This document shows, piece after piece, positions 15,229 to 22,209 of a stretch of DNA of 25,451 bases. This stretch comes from Bacteroidales bacterium (GTDB lineage: Bacteria; Bacteroidota; Bacteroidia; Bacteroidales; Paludibacteraceae): contig CAAGDU010000153.1 of the NCBI GenBank assembly GCA_900768725.1, positions 1-25,451 on the forward strand, written 5' to 3'. The stretch's first letter is position 1. Each line of letters opens with the position of its first letter. Position numbers and translations under genes: made by a program. The notes below the pieces were generated by a model. That model saw only the letters and a list, made by a program, of their open reading frames with translations, was not told the DNA's origin and made no database searches.

Positions 15229-16392
15229 ATGGAACTTCAAGAACTGAAATCCGCCTTTGAGGCGGCGTACAACCAACGTGCGACCGACATCTTTTTTGCC
15301 CCCGGGCGTGTGAATCTGATTGGTGAGCATACCGACTACAACGGCGGTTTTGTCTTCCCCTGCGCACTGAGTTTCGGCACCTACCTATTGATGGCTCCGA
15401 ACAACGACGGGCTGATGCGCTTCCGCTCGCTCAACATCTCCGATGTGTTCGAGTTGCCGCTCGACCAACTCACCACCGTGCTGCCCGGCAAGGCATGGGC
15501 AAACTACCCTCTCGGCTGTATCGCACAGTTCATCCACCGCGGTATCCTGCCGCAGCAGGGCTATGACATGCTTTTCTGGGGCAACGTGCCCGCCGGAGCA
15601 GGACTGAGCAGCAGCGCCGCCATGGAGGTGGTTACCGCATGCGCCTTCAACGAACTGCTGCACACGGGCTACGACCGCACCGAGTTGGCGAAGATCGGGC
15701 AAGCCGCAGAGCATGAGTTTGCCGGCGTGATGTGCGGTATCATGGACCAGTTTGCGTCCGCACAGGGCAAGAAAGACCACGCTATCTTCCTCAACTGCGA
15801 CACCATGCAGTTCTCGCTCGTACCCGTTAAGTTGGAGGGTATCAAGGTGGTGATTGCCAACACCCACTCTCCTCACCACCTCGACTCGGGTGCGTACAAC
15901 GACCGCGTGAAGCAATGCCACTTGGCGGTGGAGCAGATTAGCACGGTGCGTCCTATCCAGTATCTTGCGGAGTTGTCGCAGGCGGAATTTGAGCAGGTGG
16001 AGAGCGCCATCACCGACCCCGTTGCGCACCGTCGTGCCCGCCACGTGGTAGGCGAGGTGCAGCGCACGAAAGACGCGGTTACCGCCTTGCAGCACGGCGA
16101 TATAGAGCAATTCGGCAAACTGATGACGCAGAGCCATGTCTCGCTGCGCGACGACTACGAGGTAACGGGTCCGCAGTTGGACGCGCTGGCGAGTGCCGCA
16201 TGGGAAGTAGAAGGTGTGTTGGGCAGCCGTATGACGGGCGGCGGCTTCGGCGGGTGCACCGTATCGCTGGTGCGCGAAGAGGCTATCCCCGCGTTCATTG
16301 AGCAGGTGGGTGCCAAGTACACCGCCGCCACGGGGCTGAAAGCCGATTTCTACATCGCAGAGATTAGCGATGGCGTGCACCGCGTGGAGTAA
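15229..16392 (+). CDS. galK: Galactokinase
   Basis: A 387-residue cytoplasmic GHMP-family kinase that phosphorylates galactose to galactose 1-phosphate, the first committed step of the Leloir pathway. The N-terminal galactokinase signature is at residues 26-40 (GRVNLIGEHTDYNGG), the ATP-binding loop at 123-133 (GAGLSSSAAME), the catalytic Asp at 173 (GIMDQF), and the C-terminal GHMP motif is SRMTGGGFGGCTVSL. Length is typical. It begins 19 bases after the GH2 stop, so the two are surely co-transcribed, and the operon supplies its own substrate. Neither galT, galE nor a galactose transporter is in this window; they must lie elsewhere. Confidence 0.97.
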   Translation: MELQELKSAFEAAYNQRATDIFFAPGRVNLIGEHTDYNGGFVFPCALSFGTYLLMAPNNDGLMRFRSLNISDVFELPLDQLTTVLPGKAWANYPLGCIAQFIHRGILPQQGYDMLFWGNVPAGAGLSSSAAMEVVTACAFNELLHTGYDRTELAKIGQAAEHEFAGVMCGIMDQFASAQGKKDHAIFLNCDTMQFSLVPVKLEGIKVVIANTHSPHHLDSGAYNDRVKQCHLAVEQISTVRPIQYLAELSQAEFEQVESAITDPVAHRRARHVVGEVQRTKDAVTALQHGDIEQFGKLMTQSHVSLRDDYEVTGPQLDALASAAWEVEGVLGSRMTGGGFGGCTVSLVREEAIPAFIEQVGAKYTAATGLKADFYIAEISDGVHRVE

Positions 16393-16418
16393 GGCTAAGG
16401 ATAGGTAGAAACACTTTG

Positions 16419-16464
16419 CGTAGGGACAAATCTTCTCGATTCTCGTTGATTGAATGTCCCTACG
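16419..16464 (+). terminator. Terminator of the galactan operon
   Basis: Perfect 10-bp arms (CGTAGGGACA 16419-16428, TGTCCCTACG 16455-16464) with a 26-base loop, followed by TTTGTTTATTT. It closes the operon 27 bases after galK. Confidence 0.8.
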
Positions 16465-16502
16465 TTTGTTTATTTCACCATTAGAGCTTAAATGAACGAT
16501 TT

Positions 16503-17342
16503 ATGCAATTTATAAAGATGCACGGGTTAGGAAACGACTATATTTATTTCGATTTAGTTTCCCACCCTATTGAGTTGAGCATAGATAAGTGGCAAACCTT
16601 AGCCATTCGGTTGAGCAATCGTCATACAGGCATTGGTGGCGATGGGCTTGTGCTCATCTTGCCACCTGCAGACAAATCCTGCGATTTTCGAATGCGCATA
16701 TTCAATGCAGATGGTTCGGAGGCAGAGATGTGCGGCAACGCCTCACGCTGCATAGGCAAGTACATCTTCGAACATGGACTGACGCAAAAGACAACCATCA
16801 AATTAGAAACCGGTGCAGGAGTAAAGACACTTTATTTGCAAGTAGAAAATAATATCGTTACATCCGTATGCGTTGAGATGGGAAAAGCACAGTGGAAGCT
16901 GGAAAATGGAATAAATTATGCATTCCTTAAAAGCCAAAGTACTTTGTTCCCCAATCCTTGGTGTATAGTTGACATAGGCAATCCACATGCAGTCCTGATA
17001 GTAGAAGGAGATATATCAGATGAGATGGTATGGCAATGGGGACCTCGTATTGAGAAAGACAATCACTTCCCTAACGGAACGAATGTGGAATTTGTACATG
17101 TGGACAACAACCAAGAACTGACCATGCGCGTGTGGGAGCGAGGAAGCGGCGAGACAATGGCATGCGGCACAGGTGCTTGCGCCAGCGCGGTGGCAGCATA
17201 TGCATTAGGACTGACTGATCACGAAGTAACGGTTCATCTGCGCGGAGGAGATATTCGAATTATTATTAGCGAAGACTGGAATGTGAGAATGATTGGCAGT
17301 GCTACCATTGTGTTTGACGGAGAAATTAGTGTTGAGAGTTGA
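16503..17342 (+). CDS. dapF: Diaminopimelate epimerase
   Basis: A 279-residue cytoplasmic enzyme that converts LL- to meso-diaminopimelate for lysine and peptidoglycan synthesis. The family start MHGLGNDYIYFD is at residues 6-17. The two catalytic cysteines are in place: Cys77 in AEMCGNASRC and Cys221 in MACGTGACAS. The GNPH motif is at 159-162. Length is normal. Base composition is clearly more AT-rich than the galK operon before it. The last residues (VES) and the TGA stop come from a copy of the 7-bp minisatellite also found at the end of the Fur-family gene. I saw no consensus promoter in the 38 bases between the galK terminator and the start, so its promoter is unclear. Confidence 0.97.
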   Translation: MQFIKMHGLGNDYIYFDLVSHPIELSIDKWQTLAIRLSNRHTGIGGDGLVLILPPADKSCDFRMRIFNADGSEAEMCGNASRCIGKYIFEHGLTQKTTIKLETGAGVKTLYLQVENNIVTSVCVEMGKAQWKLENGINYAFLKSQSTLFPNPWCIVDIGNPHAVLIVEGDISDEMVWQWGPRIEKDNHFPNGTNVEFVHVDNNQELTMRVWERGSGETMACGTGACASAVAAYALGLTDHEVTVHLRGGDIRIIISEDWNVRMIGSATIVFDGEISVES

Positions 17343-17358
17343 GAGTCGAGAGTGAAGA
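17331..17358. repeat. 7-bp minisatellite at the end of dapF
   Basis: Four units (GTTGAGA, GTTGAGA, GTCGAGA, GTGAAGA). The first two contain the last codons and the TGA stop of dapF. Confidence 0.85.
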
Positions 17359-17458
17359 TCTGTGCCTATAATAGGCAAAAACCTCACAATAACACAAATA
17401 GGAATAATTATTGAACTCGGGTAAACAATCTCAAAAGGCTGACTAATCACAAATATAA

Positions 17459-17493
17459 TAGGGGCTATCCAACAAGTTTGTTGGGCAGCCCCT
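17459..17493 (+). terminator. Terminator-like hairpin after dapF, possibly bidirectional
   Basis: 15-base arms with two mismatches (TAGGGGCTATCCAAC 17459-17473, GTTGGGCAGCCCCTA 17479-17493) and a 5-base loop (AAGTT). It lies between the convergent genes dapF and gdhA and resembles the hairpin at 9313-9336. The gap 17343-17616 otherwise holds only the gdhA terminator and the dapF-end repeat. Confidence 0.7.
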
Positions 17494-17567
17494 ATTGTGA
17501 TAAGTGTAACTGGAAAATTATTACCGCCACATGGCAATTTTCAAATCTTAATTTTCAAATTTATTAA

Positions 17568-17585
17568 GCCCCGAAAAGTCGGGGC
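17568..17585 (-). terminator. Terminator of gdhA
   Basis: Perfect 7-bp arms (GCCCCGA / TCGGGGC) with a 4-base loop, followed on the minus strand by TTAATAAATTT. It lies 31 bases after the gdhA stop. A direct repeat GCGTACCCG occurs twice just upstream. Confidence 0.8.
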
Positions 17586-17616
17586 GTACCCGGACAATCG
17601 CCTGCGTACCCGAAGA

Positions 17617-18960
17617 TTACAGGATTCCTTGCTCCAGCATGGCTTGAGCGACTTTCATGAAGCCTGCGATGTTCGCACCCTTCACGTAGTCGATAGTGCC
17701 GTCGGGCTGGGTACCGAACTTCACACACTGCTCGTGGATGGACTGCATGATATGGTGCAGACGCTCGTCCACCTCTTTGGCTGTCCAACTCAGGTGCTCT
17801 GCATTCTGCGTCATCTCCAGACCGGAGGTGGCTACGCCGCCGGCATTGACTGCCTTACCCGGTGCGAAGAGCACGCCGTTGTGCTGGAAATAGTGGATAG
17901 CGCCCGGCTGGCAACCCATGTTGCTGACCTCGCAGCAGCACCAGCAGCCGTTGGCTTTCAGTTCCTTGGCATCCTCTTCCGACAACTCATTCTGGAAGGC
18001 GCACGGTAGCGCGATGTCGCAGGGGATAGACCATGCTTTCTTGCCTGCGGTGAACTGTGCCTGCTCGGGGAACTTGGTCGCCATGTCCTCCACGCGGTTG
18101 CGGTTAGAAGCACGCATAACCAACATATAATCAATCATTTCCTTGGTGATACCAGCAGGGATATGGCACACGCCGTCGGGACCCGAGATAGCCACCACCT
18201 TCGCGCCCAACTCGGTTGCTTTGATGGCTGCGCCCCATGCCACGTTGCCGAAACCGGAGATAGCCACCGTCTTGCCCTCGATGGTCTTGCCTGCCTGATG
18301 GAGGAGGTGTTGCGTGAAATAGAGCGCACCGAAGCCCGTTGCCTCGGGACGGAGGATAGAGCCGCCCCATGTCATGCCCTTGCCGGTGAGCACACCTGTG
18401 TGGTACTCGCGCGCCAGTTTCTGATACATACCGTTCAGGAAGCCAATCTCTCTGCCACCCACGCCCACATCGCCTGCGGGGACATCGGTATCCACGCCGA
18501 TATTATGCCACAACTCCAGCATGAAGGCTTGGCAGAAACGCATAATCTCCGCGTCGGACTTGCCCACGGGGTCGAAGTCCGAGCCGCCCTTGGCACCACC
18601 CATCGGCAACGTGGTCAGTGCGTTCTTGAAGGTCTGCTCAAAGCCCAAGAACTTCAGCATAGAGGGGTTGACCGCCTTGTGGAAGCGCAAACCGCCTTTG
18701 TACGGGCCGATAGCCGAATTGAACTGAACACGATAACCGAGGTTGGTCTGCACCTGCCCTTGGTCGTCAATCCAAGTAACGCGGAAGGTGAAGATACGGT
18801 CGGGTTCCACCATACGCTCCACAATCTTTGCTTGCTCAAACTCGGGGTGCTGATTGTACACTTCCTCAATAGATTCGAGCACTTCTTGCACCGCTTGCAG
18901 GTACTCCGCCTCGCCCGGGTGCTTTGCAGCCAACTGCTGCATGATGGTTTGCACTTTCAT
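17617..18960 (-). CDS. gdhA: Glutamate dehydrogenase, NADP-type hexameric
   Basis: A 447-residue cytoplasmic enzyme that makes glutamate from 2-oxoglutarate and ammonia (or the reverse). The substrate domain has YRVQFNSAIGPYKGGLRFH (76-94), PMGGAKGGSDFDP with the catalytic Lys124, and PAGDVGVGGREIGF (161-174). The nucleotide domain has ISGFGNVAWGAA (234-245), consistent with NADP use. It ends with NAGGVATSGLEMTQNA and RLHHIMQSIHEQC. One stretch is unusual: C339-W-C-C-C-E-V-S-N-M-G-C350, where E. coli GdhA has VKAVAEGANMPTT. The gene has its own promoter inside the end of the kinase gene upstream, and a leader of about 245 bases filled with short repeats. With glnN nearby it completes the two ammonia assimilation routes. 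Confidence 0.96.
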   Translation of the reverse strand: MKVQTIMQQLAAKHPGEAEYLQAVQEVLESIEEVYNQHPEFEQAKIVERMVEPDRIFTFRVTWIDDQGQVQTNLGYRVQFNSAIGPYKGGLRFHKAVNPSMLKFLGFEQTFKNALTTLPMGGAKGGSDFDPVGKSDAEIMRFCQAFMLELWHNIGVDTDVPAGDVGVGGREIGFLNGMYQKLAREYHTGVLTGKGMTWGGSILRPEATGFGALYFTQHLLHQAGKTIEGKTVAISGFGNVAWGAAIKATELGAKVVAISGPDGVCHIPAGITKEMIDYMLVMRASNRNRVEDMATKFPEQAQFTAGKKAWSIPCDIALPCAFQNELSEEDAKELKANGCWCCCEVSNMGCQPGAIHYFQHNGVLFAPGKAVNAGGVATSGLEMTQNAEHLSWTAKEVDERLHHIMQSIHEQCVKFGTQPDGTIDYVKGANIAGFMKVAQAMLEQGIL

Positions 18961-18981
18961 GGTCGTTTTATTAGTTAATAA

Positions 18982-19013
18982 GTTTATGAGTTTATCAGTT
19001 TATCAGTTTATGC
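18982..19013. repeat. 8-bp tandem repeat just before gdhA
   Basis: Four 8-bp units (GTTTATGA, GTTTATCA, GTTTATCA, GTTTATGC) in the gdhA leader, about 20 bases from the start codon. Confidence 0.8.
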
Positions 19014-19070
19014 GTTGTTGATCAGTTTAGGTGTTTTGGGTTCAGTTAGCAGGCATCTTATGCTAAATCA

Positions 19071-19178
19071 GTCTGTCAGCGCGAAGCGCGGTCTAACAGC
19101 GAAGCGGTCTTATAGCCGAAGGCGGTCTAACAGCGAAGCGGTCTTATAGCCGAAGGCGGTCTGTCAGCGCGAAGCGCG
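19071..19178. repeat. Six-unit mini-hairpin array in the gdhA leader
   Basis: Six contiguous units, each beginning GTCT and ending in a small palindrome around GAA. The order on the plus strand is A (19071-19090), C (19091-19106), B (19107-19124), C (19125-19140), B (19141-19158), A (19159-19178). A is GTCTGTCAGCGCGAAGCGCG, B is GTCTTATAGCCGAAGGCG, C is GTCTAACAGCGAAGCG, and copies of each are identical. In the gdhA transcript each gives a short GC stem closed by a UUC loop. Confidence 0.92.
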
Positions 19179-19212
19179 GTCTTTTCCTGACATTTTGTTA
19201 CTAAATCTGCCG

Positions 19213-19243
19213 CAAAGTTACTGCTTTTTTTTGAGATACACAA
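19213..19243 (-). promoter_or_regulatory. Promoter of gdhA, overlapping the end of the kinase gene
   Basis: TTG (19241-19243), 20 bases with an A-tract, TAACTTTG (19213-19220) on the minus strand. The TAA of the -7 box is the kinase stop codon, and the spacer encodes the kinase's last residues. Confidence 0.85.
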
Positions 19244-21431
19244 GAAAAGTAGTGCCTTTTTTAGATGTTTGATAACATATTTTTCCGCCGGAGCCTTCCA
19301 CAATGTTCTTCGAGATAGCGAGTCCGAGTCCCATGCCGGTGTTCTTGGTGGTGAAGTTCGGGCGGAAGACGCGGTCTTGTATCTCCTCGGGAATGCCCGG
19401 ACCGTTGTCCGACACCTTTATCAAGATATACTCGCCCTCCACCGTCATCATCACGATGATATCCGCGTCCGCCTGTCCTTCTAATGCTTGCAGTGCATTG
19501 CGAATAAGGTTTGTGAACACTTGCGCTATCTGTTCGCTATCCGCCCACACCAACACACCATGGTCGGGTCCCACGTAGCGGATGGGCACGCCTTGGTCGT
19601 TGTTGCGCTGCAAGGTGATGACATTGCTCAGTTTCTGCGCCACATCCACCTCCGAGGTTACCACCTCCGGCTGCTTGGCAAAGGTGGAGAACGACATGGC
19701 GATATGCGAGAGGTTGTCTATCTGCTCTATGAGCATGCTCGTCGCCTTCGCGAAGTAGGCATCGTATTTCTCTTTCTCCGGCGAGTCGGGCACGTCCTCT
19801 TGGCTCTTCGTGTGCAGGCGTTGCAGTTGCTGAATCGTCAGTTTCATGGGCGTGAGCGGGTTGTTTATCTCGTGCGCAATCTGCCTTGCCATGGTGCGCC
19901 ATGCCCCTTCGCGTTCGGCTTTGGCGAGCCGCTCCGCCGACGCCTCCACTTGGTCCACCAGCGCGTTGTACTGCTCCACCAGCGCGCCCACTTCGTCGTG
20001 GTGGGTATAGTCGATGTGGTTATCGGGGCTGCCGATACGGAAATGCCGCATCTTCTGCGCTATGAGCGCGATGGAGGCGGTCATGCTGCGTGCTGCCCAA
20101 TAGGAGGCGAGCAAGGCAAGGATGACAACCAGCAGGTAGGGCGGCAACAGGCGGGCAAGGAAAGCATCCGTCTCGCGCATCAGTTCCAAGCCCGACACGA
20201 AGAACGGCACGGCGATATAGCCTATCTGCACCATCGCTCCGTTGTAGAAAGGCGTGTAGGCGCACAGGTAGCGGATGTCGCCTATCCGCTCATATTGCAC
20301 CATCGTGTGTTCGTCCGAGAAGAAGGGCTTGGGGGCTATGCGCGTGGAGAGTATGCCGTTGCTGAACAGCCCGGGCGTCGAGGAGCCCACCAGCCGACCC
20401 GTGTTGTCGTACACAAGGATGTCAGAGCCGGCGGAGTAACTGAGGTCGCGAAGGTCGATGTTCAGTCCCGACTGGTTGGCGGGAGAGAGCGACATATCCC
20501 AGTAGTAGAGGTTCTGCAGATAGACTTGGATGAAGTGGCACTTGGTCTGCAACTCCTCCTGTTGCCGCTGCTCGTAGTTGATACGCAGGTAGCGGATAGA
20601 GAGCAGGAAGACATAGACAAAGCACGCAAGCACGCATGACATAATCACGTACATGAACCGTGTGCGCAGACGCATGTTCTTGAAGCCCCGATAGCGCACC
20701 AACCCCACGATACCCCATATCAGCATGAGGATGATGAGCAGCACACATATTAAATAGTACGCGCGCACGCGCATAGCGTTCGCACGCATGGCAGACATAT
20801 CATCTTCGTCTTCAAACAGGTCTTGAAACGAGAACGACTGCCCTGCGAAATTGTTGGCGGGGTCGTCGTATTCGTCCGCCTCCCGCGCGGGCACAAGGCT
20901 GAAGAGGAAACGCCCGTCGTTGGACTGAATCGGTATGCCGTCGTCCGTCCGACGGCGAATGATGTCCCACTTGTTGGAGCAGTCAAACGGTTCGCGATAG
21001 GGATTGCGAAACTGCGGACTGTCTACGTTGTAAGCATACTTTATCGGTATGAGAATCAGCACGTTGTATACGCCTGCTCGTGTCCAGCGCCCCACGGCGT
21101 GGGCGTTGTGGAAACGGTAGTAATCCCACTGGTCGTAATGCTGGAGCAGTATCTCATCGGAGGCTATCCAGTTGTCCGACCAATAGACGATACGGCGCGA
21201 GTCGAAGATATAGTACATCAGGCTGTTCTCCTCCTCTATCAGCACCTGCAGCGAGTCGATGTCGGGCTCGCCGGTCAGATAGCGCGCCAACTCCTCCGCC
21301 TGCTCCTCTGCCCTACTCTCTTGCTCTAATAAGGTCTCTTGCAACCGCTTGGCATCACGCTTCTGCGAGTGGCACCCCGCCAAGCAGACCGCCACTAAGC
21401 AACAAAGCAATATGTGTGAGAAACGATGCAT
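19218..21431 (-). CDS. NtrY-like sensor histidine kinase with N-terminal lipobox
   Basis: A 737-residue membrane histidine kinase. Residues 1-20 end in a perfect lipobox (LAGC, Cys20) rather than a plain anchor helix. A periplasmic part (21-223) follows, then TM helices near 224-247 and 259-281, a second periplasmic sensor part (282-426), TM3 near 427-447, and a HAMP-like linker. The H-box is at His520 (AHEINNPLTPMKL, close to the NtrY style), the N-box at Asn645 (NLIRNALQALEG), the G1 box is DNGPGIP, and the G2 region is GMGLGLAISKNIVEG. Both a lipid anchor and an anchor helix place the kinase domain in the cytoplasm. The ATG at 21429-21431 is preferred over an upstream TTG. No response regulator is in the window. 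Its place between glnN and gdhA suggests, but does not prove, a nitrogen role. Confidence 0.9.
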   Translation of the reverse strand: MHRFSHILLCCLVAVCLAGCHSQKRDAKRLQETLLEQESRAEEQAEELARYLTGEPDIDSLQVLIEEENSLMYYIFDSRRIVYWSDNWIASDEILLQHYDQWDYYRFHNAHAVGRWTRAGVYNVLILIPIKYAYNVDSPQFRNPYREPFDCSNKWDIIRRRTDDGIPIQSNDGRFLFSLVPAREADEYDDPANNFAGQSFSFQDLFEDEDDMSAMRANAMRVRAYYLICVLLIILMLIWGIVGLVRYRGFKNMRLRTRFMYVIMSCVLACFVYVFLLSIRYLRINYEQRQQEELQTKCHFIQVYLQNLYYWDMSLSPANQSGLNIDLRDLSYSAGSDILVYDNTGRLVGSSTPGLFSNGILSTRIAPKPFFSDEHTMVQYERIGDIRYLCAYTPFYNGAMVQIGYIAVPFFVSGLELMRETDAFLARLLPPYLLVVILALLASYWAARSMTASIALIAQKMRHFRIGSPDNHIDYTHHDEVGALVEQYNALVDQVEASAERLAKAEREGAWRTMARQIAHEINNPLTPMKLTIQQLQRLHTKSQEDVPDSPEKEKYDAYFAKATSMLIEQIDNLSHIAMSFSTFAKQPEVVTSEVDVAQKLSNVITLQRNNDQGVPIRYVGPDHGVLVWADSEQIAQVFTNLIRNALQALEGQADADIIVMMTVEGEYILIKVSDNGPGIPEEIQDRVFRPNFTTKNTGMGLGLAISKNIVEGSGGKICYQTSKKGTTFLVYLKKKQ

Positions 21432-21454
21432 AAACGTTGTTTGGATAAAAGACA

Positions 21455-21576
21455 AATTATGAATTATGAATTATGAATTATGAGTGCATTGGAATTGAGT
21501 TTCAGCGATGAGCACTCATAACTCATAATTCATAATTATCAGCGCACTCATAATTCATAATTCAAAATTCATAATT
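21455..21576. repeat. Inverted and direct AT-rich repeats in the kinase leader
   Basis: A left arm (21461-21487, ending TATGAGTGC) is complementary over 27 bases, with one mismatch, to 21512-21538 (starting GCACTCATAA). A second copy of the right arm lies at 21544-21576. Both right arms can pair with the same left arm. The units have a GAATTAT 7-bp period and sit in the likely 150-base leader of the kinase transcript. Confidence 0.85.
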
Positions 21577-21589
21577 AGTAAACTGCCCG

Positions 21590-21620
21590 CAAAGATAGCA
21601 CTTTTTTCCGATATGTGCAA
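21590..21620 (-). promoter_or_regulatory. Promoter of the histidine kinase gene
   Basis: TTG (21618-21620), 20 bases with an A-tract, TATCTTTG (21590-21597) on the minus strand. Confidence 0.85.
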
Positions 21621-21631
21621 GCCGCAAACTG

Positions 21632-21648
21632 CCTTTTTGTCAAAAAGG
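21632..21648. promoter_or_regulatory. Near-perfect palindrome upstream of the kinase promoter
   Basis: CCTTTTTG-T-CAAAAAGG, 8-bp arms around one base, 11 bases upstream of the -33 box. It could be an operator or a remnant terminator; nothing else supports either. Confidence 0.4.
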
Positions 21649-21751
21649 TATTGTAAAACATCTTTTTGTACTGTCTAACAGCAAATGCTATTTTGTGTAC
21701 AAAGTTATCTTTAGACCCAAATTTTGTTATTTTCTCTCCCCCATGTTCGGT

Positions 21752-21808
21752 AGCCTTCACAGGGCTAACAGGGGGGGCGACACAGACTAGCGTAGGTGAA
21801 ACCCTACC
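21752..21808. repeat. Composite dispersed repeat, degenerate copy 3
   Basis: Contains CACAGGGCT, then GGGCGACACAGACTAGCG and TAGGTGAAACCCTA, matching parts of the copy at 21937-22029 (GGGCGACATAGATTAGCG, TAGGGTGGAAACCCTA) with several changes and a missing middle. Confidence 0.7.
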
Positions 21809-21812
21809 AAAC

Positions 21813-21834
21813 TTGTCCCGACCTATCGGGACAA
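21813..21834. repeat. Small perfect hairpin next to repeat copy 3
   Basis: Nine-base arms (TTGTCCCGA / TCGGGACAA) around CCTA. It has no T-tract on either side, so it is probably a repeat-borne hairpin rather than a terminator. The remaining bases of 21432-22209 hold no gene that I can see. Confidence 0.6.
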
Positions 21835-21936
21835 CCAAGTTAGTTTCCGACTACAAACAACGTACCTTACGTATATCGAACTCACTTTAAATTAGGTAAT
21901 GATATACGAGTTGACCCAAATTATTTATCAAACAAT

Positions 21937-22029
21937 AGCCCCGAAGGGGCGACATAGATTAGCGTAGGGTGGAAACCCTACGAAAAACGGGATGCTCCCT
22001 CCTTGCAAGCCCTGTAAGGGCGACATAAC
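21937..22029. repeat. Composite dispersed repeat, copy 2
   Basis: Inverted relative to the copy at 3301-3391. Its outer blocks (AGCCCCGAAGGGGCGACATA and AAGCCCTGTAAGGGCGACAT) match that copy, while the central hairpin is different (CGTAGGG...CCCTACG). Confidence 0.88.
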
Positions 22030-22128
22030 TCTATTCTGAATCGCCGAGTCAACATGTATATCATTGCCTATTTTTAGGCTGTGTCTGTACATGGTTGATA
22101 CTCTTCCGCATTCATACCCAAACAAAAA

Positions 22129-22152
22129 GCTGCTCGACATACGTCAAGCAGC
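22129..22152 (-). terminator. Terminator of glnN
   Basis: Arms GCTGCTCGAC and GTCAAGCAGC (one mismatch) with a 4-base loop, followed on the minus strand by TTTTTG. It lies about 60 bases after the glnN stop. Confidence 0.8.
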
Positions 22153-22209
22153 CTCTTGCTTCAAAACAACAACAATCTTTTTTATACCTTAAAATTGTAT
22201 TCCTTAGCA

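Noticed and set aside
13794..15230. Open 478-residue frame on the minus strand
   Set aside because: Antisense to the GH2 gene, whose catalytic motifs are clear. The frame is open only because of the codon bias of the GC-rich plus strand.
15385..16380. Open 331-residue frame on the minus strand
   Set aside because: Antisense to galactokinase, which has all its motifs.
19071..19178. CRISPR array or tRNA-like cluster
   Set aside because: Units touch each other without unique spacers, and the hairpins are too small for tRNA or a CRISPR repeat.
19488..20639. Open 383-residue frame on the plus strand
   Set aside because: Antisense to the histidine kinase; composition (many His, Arg, Val) is that of a shadow frame and no domain is recognisable.
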